This document shows, one piece after another, positions 1 through 6,068 of a stretch of DNA of 6,068 nt (positions within the stretch are counted from its first letter, which is position 1; each line of letters opens with the position of its first letter). The notes under the pieces are model-generated. The model did no database searches. It was not told the origin of the DNA and saw only the letters and a program-made list of their open reading frames with translations. Position numbers and translations under genes: made by a program. The stretch is taken from NCBI GenBank assembly GCA_016791285.1, contig JAEUMX010000081.1:1-6068 (forward strand), written 5' to 3'. The stretch comes from Burkholderiales bacterium. Lineage in GTDB: Bacteria > Pseudomonadota > Gammaproteobacteria > Burkholderiales > JAEUMW01.

Positions 1-2162
1 CTCAACTCCAGCGCCGCGCCCGAGGCCACCGTCGTCGTCCCCGCCACCGTCCCCAGCGCCGTGTTGCTCTGCACCCGCAACACCCCCGCGTTCACCGCCG
101 TCGCCCCCGTGTACGCATTCGCGCCGGAGAGCGTCAACGTGCCCGCCCCGGTCTTGGTCAATCCGCCACTGCCGGTTGCCACGCCCGAGAACGTCGTGCT
201 CGTATTGTTGCCGCCGGCAGTGAGGGTGCCCGTACCCAGCGCGATGGTGCCGGCACCGGCAATCGAGCCAACCGTCTCGGCAAAATTGTTGAGGTTGAAC
301 GTCGCGCCGCTGGCGACCGTCACCGCGCTCGTATTGGCAATGCGATTGGCGGCGCCTAGCTGGAGCGCGCCCGCGTTGATCGAGGTTGCACCGCTGTAGC
401 TGTTCGCACCAGACAGCGTGAGCGTTCCTGCACCGTTCTTCACCACAGATCCTGCGCCGGAGATGACGCCGGACTGCGTCGCGGCACCCGCCGCGTTGTA
501 GGTGAGCACGCCGCCGTTCGTATTGATCGCAACCGAGCTCGTGATGGTTCCGCCCGCATTGAGCGTCAGGTTGAGCTGGTTCGACGTCGAGCTTACGTTC
601 TCGATCGCGTTGAGCACGATGTTGTTGATCGCGGTGAGCGTAAGCGCTGCGTTGCCGCCCGCGGTCTTGGCGATCCCGTTCGCGACCGTGATATTGCCGG
701 GCTGGGTGTTCGCGCCGGCGCTGCCCGTCGTGACGGTGACACTCGTGCCCGCGTTGAGCGCGGCCACGATGCTGCCAGTGGTGACGATCGCGCTGTCGTT
801 GGTCGTGGTGAAGTTCGGGCCGGCGGTGACGTTGGTATTGGCACCGGCCGCCTGGATCGTGATGTTGTTCGGATCGAGGAGCCATTGCCCCGCACGTCCG
901 TTCGCAGCACTCGCATCCACCGAGCCGGTCGATTGCAGGGTGACTTTGCCGCTGGTCTCGACGAAGCCGCCGTTGCCGCCCCCGGGCCCGCCGCGCGCGC
1001 TGATCGTCCCGTAGAACTGCGCAGCCTCGTCCGCCCAGACGATCACCCTGCCGCCCTCGCCGTTGTGAGTGGCATCGGCGCGCACGATCGCATCCGGTCC
1101 GACATAGCTGCGGCTCGCGTTGCGCACTTCCGGGTTCCTGCCCTGGTAGTCGCCCCCGACGAGCACCGTGCCGCCGCCCGCGTGCCCCGACGCATCGACC
1201 AACGCGCCGTTCGCGAGTGCGACCTTGTCACCCGTGATCGTCACGCTGCCACCGGTTTCCCCGGCGTTCGCCCCCGTCGCATCCAGCCTCCCACCGGCGG
1301 AGACGACGCCGCTCGCCCCGCCTTCGAGCCGGATGACGCCGTTCCTGACGCTCACCGAGCGCGCCTCGACAATGCCCTCGTTGTTGACGACGGTGGCAAG
1401 CAGCGCGTCCTTGGCACGAGCCGAGAGAACGACGGCGCCGCCGTCGGCCTGGATCAGCTGCCGGTTCGCGACCAGTGCAGCGACCGCCGCCTGATCGACG
1501 GAGAAACCCACCAGTGCATTGCCGGCGAGCTGGAGCGTGATCTGATCGCCGGCGCCGAGCGCGACCGTGCCGAGCCGAGCGACGATCGCACCTTCGTTCG
1601 TCACCTGCGGCGCGATGAGTGCGACGTACCCGCCATCCGCCGCCCGGATCGTGCCCCGGTTGACCACGGAGCCGGCACCGCCGGCGTTGTTGAACGTGTA
1701 GCGGCCGGCGAGAAAATCGGCGTCCGGCAGACCGAGCGTCGAGGCGACGATCCCGCCCACGTCCACCTGTGCGCCGGGACCGAAGAGCACGCCGTTCGGG
1801 TTCAGCACGAACACCTGCCCGTTGGCGGAAAGGCGGCCCAGGATGGCCGATGGATCCTGGCCGAGGACGCGATTCAGTGCGATCGCGCCCGCGTCGGGCT
1901 GGCGAAAGACCACCGATTCCGCGGTGCCGATACCGAAGCTTTGCCAGTTGATGGCAAGGCGCGGGCTCGTCTGATGGATCGTGAGCGTGTCACCGGCGTG
2001 GCCGATGACGCCGCCGCCGGCGCTGATCTCGGCACCAGTGGGCAGGGCATACCCAGAAAACGCCGTCGCGGTGAGGCAGATCCCAAGGATCGCGCGCGCG
2101 ACGGGACGCAGCCGGAAGGTCTGCGGGGGCTCGGCGCCGTCACGCGGATGGTGGCGTTTCAT
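1..2162 (-). CDS. Filamentous-haemagglutinin-like two-partner-secretion exoprotein with PATR repeats (partial, 3' end outside window)
   Basis: Probable large surface or secreted adhesin exported by two-partner secretion through an outer-membrane TpsB pore, which is not in this window. The minus frame from the ATG at 2162-2160 stays open for 720 codons to the edge. Residues 1-39 form an extended signal peptide: a basic stretch with RLRPVARA, a hydrophobic core ILGICLTATAF, and likely cleavage at SGYA/LPTG. Residues 40 to about 270 are the haemagglutination-activity (TPS) domain, with INWQSFGIG near 71-79, LNRVLG at 96-101 and the hallmark NPNGVLFG at 121-128. Residues 300-440 continue a Gly/Asn-rich beta-helix with family signatures GGTVLVGGDYQG (330-341), GGRVIVWAD (370-378) and GGNGGFVETSGK (395-406). 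Two PATR repeats start near residues 569 and 666. The start is supported by the signal peptide immediately after it, although the ribosome site (GAGAG abutting ATG) is poor. The family is certain; the ligand and biological role are unknown. Confidence 0.93.
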   Translation of the reverse strand, partial: MKRHHPRDGAEPPQTFRLRPVARAILGICLTATAFSGYALPTGAEISAGGGVIGHAGDTLTIHQTSPRLAINWQSFGIGTAESVVFRQPDAGAIALNRVLGQDPSAILGRLSANGQVFVLNPNGVLFGPGAQVDVGGIVASTLGLPDADFLAGRYTFNNAGGAGSVVNRGTIRAADGGYVALIAPQVTNEGAIVARLGTVALGAGDQITLQLAGNALVGFSVDQAAVAALVANRQLIQADGGAVVLSARAKDALLATVVNNEGIVEARSVSVRNGVIRLEGGASGVVSAGGRLDATGANAGETGGSVTITGDKVALANGALVDASGHAGGGTVLVGGDYQGRNPEVRNASRSYVGPDAIVRADATHNGEGGRVIVWADEAAQFYGTISARGGPGGGNGGFVETSGKVTLQSTGSVDASAANGRAGQWLLDPNNITIQAAGANTNVTAGPNFTTTNDSAIVTTGSIVAALNAGTSVTVTTGSAGANTQPGNITVANGIAKTAGGNAALTLTAINNIVLNAIENVSSTSNQLNLTLNAGGTITSSVAINTNGGVLTYNAAGAATQSGVISGAGSVVKNGAGTLTLSGANSYSGATSINAGALQLGAANRIANTSAVTVASGATFNLNNFAETVGSIAGAGTIALGTGTLTAGGNNTSTTFSGVATGSGGLTKTGAGTLTLSGANAYTGATAVNAGVLRVQSNTALGTVAGTTTVASGAALEL
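66..167 (-). repeat. Autotransporter-associated beta-strand (PATR) repeat 2 within the exoprotein
   Basis: Encodes about 34 residues from residue 666, with core KTGAGTLTLSGANAYTGAT followed by VNAGVLRVQS. It matches repeat 1 closely over the core, giving a period of about 97 residues (291 bases). The following sequence (TTTVASGAALEL, at the left edge) repeats the TSAVTVASGATFNL element after repeat 1, so the array probably continues beyond base 1. Codon use here is richer in GGG, ACG, GTG and TTG than in repeat 1. Confidence 0.85.
353..458 (-). repeat. Autotransporter-associated beta-strand (PATR) repeat 1 within the exoprotein
   Basis: Encodes about 35 residues from residue 569 of the exoprotein, including the core NGAGTLTLSGANSYSGAT followed by INAGALQLG. 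This is the classic pattern G-x-G-T-L-T-L-S-G-x-N-x-Y-[ST]-G-x-T, which forms a rung of a beta-helix passenger. It is followed by the linked segment TSAVTVASGATFNLNNF and a spacer of about 60 residues before the next copy. Confidence 0.85.
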
Positions 2163-2217
2163 CTCTCGGGGTGGGATACCACTGACGGAACAGCCAGCAC
2201 GAAGGGACTTCGATGCG

Positions 2218-2233
2218 AGCAATCGCCGTGCCA
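2218..2233 (-). promoter_or_regulatory. Sigma-54 (RpoN) -24/-12 promoter upstream of the exoprotein gene
   Basis: Read on the minus strand the site is TGGCACGGCGATTGCT. The established RpoN consensus is TGGCACG-N4-TTGC[A/T]. Every core base agrees, and the invariant GG and GC are separated by the canonical 10 bases. The predicted start of transcription is about base 2207, giving a leader of about 45 bases to the ATG at 2162. It lies wholly in the non-coding gap after the YccU-type gene and points at the exoprotein. I see no convincing sigma-70 -35/-10 pair in the same gap. An enhancer-binding protein would be required; its site is not identifiable and would fall inside or upstream of the CoA-binding gene. 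Confidence 0.65.
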
Positions 2234-2276
2234 CTGGAGATGTGCCAAGCCAATGAGACAACTGAGGAAATTGGCC

Positions 2277-2726
2277 TTACGAGGAACCGACGTCCGGCGC
2301 CGCCCGGGGCCTCCCGACCCCGAGCATGGCATGGTCGATCTTGATGCAGCGGTCCATCACGACGATGAGTCCAGCGCGCAGTGCAAACTGCGCGGCGGCG
2401 TCGTTCACGACCCCGAGCTGCAGCCAGAGGACTTTTGCACCAACGGCGACGGCGTCCTCCGCGATCGGCTGAATCTGGTCGGAACGGCGAAAGCAATCGA
2501 CGATGTCGATCGGTTCCGGCACCGCCCTGAGGTCGGGGTAGCACGCAAGACCGAGGATCTCGGCGTGGCCCGGATTCACCGGAATCACCCGGTAGCCGGC
2601 GGCGATGAGGTAGCGCGCGACCTGATTGCTCGGCCGCTCAGGGCGCGGCGAGAGCCCCACCACGGCAATCGACCGCGAGGACTCGAGCAGGGAGAGAAGG
2701 CGCTCGTCACTGGGGTTCGCGACCAT
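2277..2726 (-). CDS. CoA-binding domain protein, YccU family
   Basis: Small cytoplasmic protein of the CoA-binding (Rossmann-fold) family related to E. coli YccU. Members resemble the CoA-binding domain of succinyl-CoA synthetase alpha, but no reaction is established. The 149-residue product from the ATG at 2726-2724 fits the family length (about 135-150). Residues 17-27 read RSIAVVGLSPR, the nucleotide-binding beta-alpha turn, followed by PERPSNQVARYL and GYRVIPVNP. The middle has IDIVDCFRR and GAKVLWLQLGVVN; the C-terminus has the family signature VVMDRCIKIDH. The frame extends upstream to an ATG at 2816, but the added residues (a His/Pro/Arg-rich stretch) do not look conserved, and homologues begin close to the chosen start. 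No start in the frame has a good Shine-Dalgarno sequence. It precedes the exoprotein gene on the same strand by 114 bases, a gap with its own promoter candidate, so co-transcription is possible but not needed. Confidence 0.9.
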   Translation of the reverse strand: MVANPSDERLLSLLESSRSIAVVGLSPRPERPSNQVARYLIAAGYRVIPVNPGHAEILGLACYPDLRAVPEPIDIVDCFRRSDQIQPIAEDAVAVGAKVLWLQLGVVNDAAAQFALRAGLIVVMDRCIKIDHAMLGVGRPRAAPDVGSS

Positions 2727-2807
2727 GGCAGCGTCGGGGCTCGGCTTGTGGACTGCGGTCGATCTTAGCATCCGATCTGCCGGGTGAGAGTGGGGCAATC
2801 GCGACCC

Positions 2808-2827
2808 ATGACTCATCCGTCAGTCAT
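2808..2827. repeat. Short inverted repeat in the divergent intergenic region
   Basis: ATGACT and AGTCAT flank an 8-base spacer (2814-2821). The site lies between the chosen start of the CoA-binding gene (2726, minus) and the patatin gene (2913, plus), so it could be an operator for either direction. The half-sites are only six bases and may be chance. I saw no convincing sigma-70 promoter for either gene in 2727-2912. Confidence 0.25.
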
Positions 2828-2912
2828 ATGTCCAACGGTCGATGCGCGTCGAAACTCGGGCCGCCACACTTGCCTTATCATTTCGACTGCCCGCCACGAG
2901 ACGGTAACAGCC

Positions 2913-5900
2913 ATGCGCGCCACGAACCTCTCGCCCCATGAAGTCGCCACGCTGCAGCTTCAGCTGAAGCTCACCGGGAACTACCCCGGGTTGCTGGACG
3001 GTAAGTTCGACGAGCCGACGCGACAGGCGCTCGACCAATTCCAAAAGAACAAGAGCCTCCGTGCTAAGCCCGGAGTGTTCGGTGAAGACACACGGCAAGC
3101 GCTGGACCGGTGCGCGCACGCCACCTTTGATCAGCAACTGCGCATTGAAGTCGACGAGATCGTGCGCGCTCGTCGTGGTTTCAACCCGAAGGAAGCCCAC
3201 AAAGACGGCAATTCGCTTCAGAAGGCTCATGACGCGAGACTCGTGGGGCTCGCTTTTTCGGGGGGCGGCATCCGCAGTGCCACCTTCAATCTCGGCGTAA
3301 TTCAGGCGCTGTGCGAGCTCAAGCTGCTGCATCTCTTTGATTACGTCTCGACCGTCTCCGGTGGTGGTTACATCGGAAGCTGGCTATCTGCGCTCATCGC
3401 GCGCCGGCACGGTGATGTCGACAGCGTCGTGCGCGAACTCTGTCCGCAGGACGGCGAATCCGGTCCACCGGGTTACTCGCGTGAATCGCCGGCGATCCGA
3501 TTTCTGCGCGGCTACAGCAACTACCTCACGCCACGCCTGGGACTGCTGTCAGCGGATACGCTGTCGGCGGTGGCGACCTACCTGCGCAACCTCTACCTCA
3601 ACCTCACCATCCTGATCCTTTTCCTGGTCGCGCTGCTGCTGGTGCCGCGGATTCTCGTCGCTGCCACCCGTTACTTCGCGCAAAGCAGCGACCCGACCGG
3701 GCTCGTGAACAGTTTCCTGTGGTGGGGACTCGCCCTGCTGATCGTGCCGACTTCGGCCATCGTGGGCGCGAACCTCGCCTATCGTACACCAGCAGCCGGT
3801 ACCAGTCCGCCCTGGTACGCGAACACCGGTGTCATCCTGCTGCTCTTCTGGTTTCCCGGCGGGATCGGCGCCTACCTCGTCAGCTACTGGTTCAGCGTGC
3901 AGGCGCGGCCCGACCTCGGCTACGACTGGGTGGGGTGGGTTCTCGTCGGTTCGACTTTCGCTCTCGTCGCGTGGATCGTCGGCGGCGTGGCCTACCTCGT
4001 AGCAAGCACGCGCACAGGTCGCTCGCAAGTACTCCAAACGGTGCGCACCGCTCGCGGAAAGTTCTTGCGCTCGAGCTTTCTCGGCATATTTCTCGCGGCG
4101 GTCGCAGCGGGGGCGGTGGGAGGTGTCCTCTTCTACTGGTTTACCGGAGCTCTCGATCGGATCCGGAACATTCCAGAATACGGACCCGATCTGGCCAGGT
4201 GGCTGGCGGTCGGTCTGGGAACGGTCGTCGTCATGAAGCTGCTGGCAATCGCCCTCACGCTCCATGTCGGGCTGGTGGGCCGACAGTATTCGGAGGACGT
4301 GCGTGAATGGTGGAGCCGTCTCGGCGGGTCGGCCATCGCAGTCGGTGTCGGATGGCTGCTGCTTTTCCTCATCTCCGTATACGTCGTCCCGCCGATGGTC
4401 AGCCTGAGAAGCAAATGGGACGAAGGCGGCTGGGCAACCACCAGTGCCGTGGTCACGTGGCTTGCGTCGACGCTCGCCGGTGTCCTGCTCGGCAAGAGCG
4501 AAAAAACGGGAACTCCTGGGGGGCCTCGGACCAAGCAGGCACTCGAAATCGTCGCACGTGTCGCGCCGTATGTTTTCATCGTCGGGCTGCTCGCCGGCCT
4601 TTCGATCGTGATCGACCTGGTCTTGCCCATCGTTGCGAACATCGAACCGAAGGAGTCGGCCCCCACCAGCTTCCTCGCCAGCGCGCACCAGCAGTTTCTC
4701 GAAATGGACGCGATCCCGCTCCGGATGCTGCTCGTGACGGCCGGCGTGTGCCTCGGGGCCGGAGTGGCGCTTTCATGGCGGGTCGACATCAACCTGTTCT
4801 CGCTCTACGGCTTCTATCGCAACCGGCTCACCCGCTGCTATCTCGGCGCGACGCGCGCCCCGCACCGCCAGCCTCAGCCATTCACCGGCTTCGACCCCGA
4901 GGACGACCTGCCGATGCATCGCCTGGGCAGCGTTTCGGGCAACGGGGATATCGAATCGCAGCGCCCCTATCACATCGTGAACACCGCCTTGAATCTGGTC
5001 CACGGAAAAGACCTGGAATGGCAGCAGCGCAAGGCGGCTTCGTTCACCTTCACGCCCAAGTTCTCGGGCTTCGAGCTGCCACCGACTGCCGATTCGGCGG
5101 GGTACGCGGACCCGGACGACAGCGCGCCCAGCGATAAGGAATGCGCGAAGCCGGCCAGCGTTCGCTCTGAGCCCGATCTGCCGACTCACGCCAGCCCACT
5201 GGATGGGGCTGCGCGGCAAGCCGCCGATCGTCTGGCCCCACCAGCTCGCGGCTGCTTCCGCCCGACAGCGCGGACCATGGACGCGGAGGGCGCGAAGCTG
5301 GGCATGGCACTCGCCATCTCCGGCGCTGCCGCGAGCCCCAACATGGGCCACCACAGCTCGCCCGCCCTGGCGTTCCTCATGACGGTGTTCAACGTGCGTC
5401 TCGGCAGGTGGTGCGGCAACCCCGTCGACGAGAGCGCGTGGACGCGCCCCGGGCCGCTCGTCGCGGCGTGGCGGCTGCTGCGCGAATTGCTCGGGCTCAC
5501 GACCAGCACGAGCAGGTACGTCTATCTGAGCGACGGCGGTCACTTCGAGAATCTCGGCGTGTACGAGCTCGTCCGGCGCCGCTGCCGCTTCATCCTCGCG
5601 TGCGATGCGGGACATGATCAGAAGCTCACGTTCGAAGATCTCGGCAATGCCATCCGCAAGTGCTATGCAGACCTCGGCATCCCGATCGAGATCAACGTCG
5701 CGCCGCTGCGGCCCCGTGGCGAGGAGAAGCACAGCGAGTGGCATTGCGCCGTAGGTACGATACGCTACGATCTGCTCGACCGCGACGCCGTGCCGGGAGT
5801 GCTCCTCTACGTGAAGCCTTCGCTGGTCGGCGACGAGCCTGCCGATGTGCTGCACTACGCGTCTACCGATCCCACGTTCCCGCACCAGACCACGAACGAC

Positions 5901-6068
5901 CAGTGGTTCGACGAGTCGCAGTTCGAGAGCTATCGCAAGCTCGGCTATCACATCGGCAAGTGCGTGCTGGAGCCGGCCAAGGAGATGGCGGAGGCCGAGG
6001 TCGAGGCCGAAGCCGAGGCGGAGGAGGACGAGCTCCCGGCGCAGCGCACCGACGCATTCTGCGACGTG
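2913..6068 (+). CDS. Membrane-embedded patatin-like phospholipase with N-terminal peptidoglycan-binding-like domain (partial, 3' end outside window)
   Basis: Predicted lipid acyl hydrolase of the patatin family anchored in the inner membrane. The frame is open for all 1,052 codons to the edge. Residues about 6-67 resemble a PG_binding_1 domain (GNYPGLLDGKFDEPTRQAL, then FGEDTRQAL). The patatin part begins near 110: oxyanion-loop SGGGIRSATFNLG (116-128), then nucleophile motif TVSGGGYIGSW with Ser149. Residues about 231-620 hold roughly ten hydrophobic helices (near 231-252, 264-286, 304-326, 339-364, 387-409, 427-453, 470-492, 508-526, 550-573, 602-620). After them come NLFSLYGFYRNRLTRCYLGA (627-646), ISGAAASPNMGHHSSP (802-817) and the catalytic Asp motif LSDGGHFENLG, Asp874. 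The end (from about 1019) is Glu/Ala-rich. The nucleophile elbow lacks the first Gly of GxSxG (TVSGG). The ATG at 2913 is the only plausible start; the ribosome site is weak (GAG 13-15 bases upstream). Substrate and role are unknown. It is divergent from its neighbours. Confidence 0.9.
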   Translation, partial: MRATNLSPHEVATLQLQLKLTGNYPGLLDGKFDEPTRQALDQFQKNKSLRAKPGVFGEDTRQALDRCAHATFDQQLRIEVDEIVRARRGFNPKEAHKDGNSLQKAHDARLVGLAFSGGGIRSATFNLGVIQALCELKLLHLFDYVSTVSGGGYIGSWLSALIARRHGDVDSVVRELCPQDGESGPPGYSRESPAIRFLRGYSNYLTPRLGLLSADTLSAVATYLRNLYLNLTILILFLVALLLVPRILVAATRYFAQSSDPTGLVNSFLWWGLALLIVPTSAIVGANLAYRTPAAGTSPPWYANTGVILLLFWFPGGIGAYLVSYWFSVQARPDLGYDWVGWVLVGSTFALVAWIVGGVAYLVASTRTGRSQVLQTVRTARGKFLRSSFLGIFLAAVAAGAVGGVLFYWFTGALDRIRNIPEYGPDLARWLAVGLGTVVVMKLLAIALTLHVGLVGRQYSEDVREWWSRLGGSAIAVGVGWLLLFLISVYVVPPMVSLRSKWDEGGWATTSAVVTWLASTLAGVLLGKSEKTGTPGGPRTKQALEIVARVAPYVFIVGLLAGLSIVIDLVLPIVANIEPKESAPTSFLASAHQQFLEMDAIPLRMLLVTAGVCLGAGVALSWRVDINLFSLYGFYRNRLTRCYLGATRAPHRQPQPFTGFDPEDDLPMHRLGSVSGNGDIESQRPYHIVNTALNLVHGKDLEWQQRKAASFTFTPKFSGFELPPTADSAGYADPDDSAPSDKECAKPASVRSEPDLPTHASPLDGAARQAADRLAPPARGCFRPTARTMDAEGAKLGMALAISGAAASPNMGHHSSPALAFLMTVFNVRLGRWCGNPVDESAWTRPGPLVAAWRLLRELLGLTTSTSRYVYLSDGGHFENLGVYELVRRRCRFILACDAGHDQKLTFEDLGNAIRKCYADLGIPIEINVAPLRPRGEEKHSEWHCAVGTIRYDLLDRDAVPGVLLYVKPSLVGDEPADVLHYASTDPTFPHQTTNDQWFDESQFESYRKLGYHIGKCVLEPAKEMAEAEVEAEAEAEEDELPAQRTDAFCDV

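Noticed and set aside
61..1494. Plus-strand Ala/Val/Pro-rich open frames at 61-399, 502-1014 and 1168-1494
   Set aside because: They are the reverse complement of Gly/Ala/Thr/Asn-rich beta-helix codons and show only low-complexity hydrophobic sequence.
2200..2212. Hairpin CGAAG-N3-CTTCG after the CoA-binding gene, considered as a terminator
   Set aside because: The stem is only five pairs and no T-run follows on the minus strand, so it does not meet the pattern of an intrinsic terminator.
885..2768. Plus-strand open frame of 627 codons
   Set aside because: It is antisense to the exoprotein and to the CoA-binding gene. Its translation is rich in Arg, Asp, His and Pro with no domain signature, while the opposite strand has unmistakable TPS and YccU motifs. 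It is a by-product of high GC content.
2727..2816. Longer version of the CoA-binding protein starting at the ATG at 2816
   Set aside because: The extra 30 residues are unlike the family N-terminus, no better ribosome site is present, and the shorter product matches the usual family length.
3549..4688. Minus-strand open frame of 379 codons
   Set aside because: It lies antisense to the transmembrane block of the patatin. The product is a charged, low-complexity Arg/Asp/Glu/Gln-rich chain, as expected from the reverse of hydrophobic codons.
4307..5137. Plus-strand open frame of 276 codons in another frame inside the patatin gene
   Set aside because: Arg/Pro-rich translation without motifs; the overlapping annotated frame has clear membrane helices and family motifs.
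4773..5951. Minus-strand open frame of 392 codons
   Set aside because: Antisense to the C-terminal half of the patatin, which carries the DGG and ISGAAASPNMG motifs in the plus frame. The minus product has no recognisable motif.

Overview
This 6,068-base window is GC-rich and carries three protein genes. The style of the proteins (a two-partner-secretion exoprotein, a YccU-type CoA-binding protein, a large membrane patatin) suggests a Gram-negative proteobacterium, most likely a betaproteobacterium. That placement is inferred from family resemblance, not from a marker gene. No tRNA, rRNA, CRISPR array or insertion sequence is visible.

Bases 1-2162, minus strand: the first 720 codons of a very large secreted exoprotein. 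It has a long signal peptide, a filamentous-haemagglutinin-type (TPS) secretion domain, a beta-helical stem, and then the start of an autotransporter-associated beta-strand (PATR) repeat array that leaves the window at base 1. The frame is open throughout, while several antisense ORFs are shadows of it. In the 114-base gap upstream of its start is a near-textbook sigma-54 (-24/-12) promoter sequence correctly placed for this gene.

Bases 2277-2726, minus strand: a complete small CoA-binding protein of the YccU family (149 aa), upstream of and co-oriented with the exoprotein gene. Bases 2727-2912 are a divergent intergenic region with one short inverted repeat.

Bases 2913-6068, plus strand: at least 1,052 codons of a patatin-like phospholipase of unusual architecture. 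A peptidoglycan-binding-like domain is followed by the patatin oxyanion-hole and nucleophile motifs, then about ten predicted transmembrane helices. The catalytic Asp motif lies some 725 residues after the catalytic Ser. The gene runs off the right edge in what looks like its acidic C-terminal tail.

The patatin and the minus-strand pair are divergently transcribed. Nothing in the sequence links them in one pathway beyond adjacency. The exoprotein and the membrane lipase both point to cell-envelope or surface functions. The two observations most worth following are the intramembrane split of the patatin catalytic dyad and the sigma-54-type promoter in front of the adhesin.
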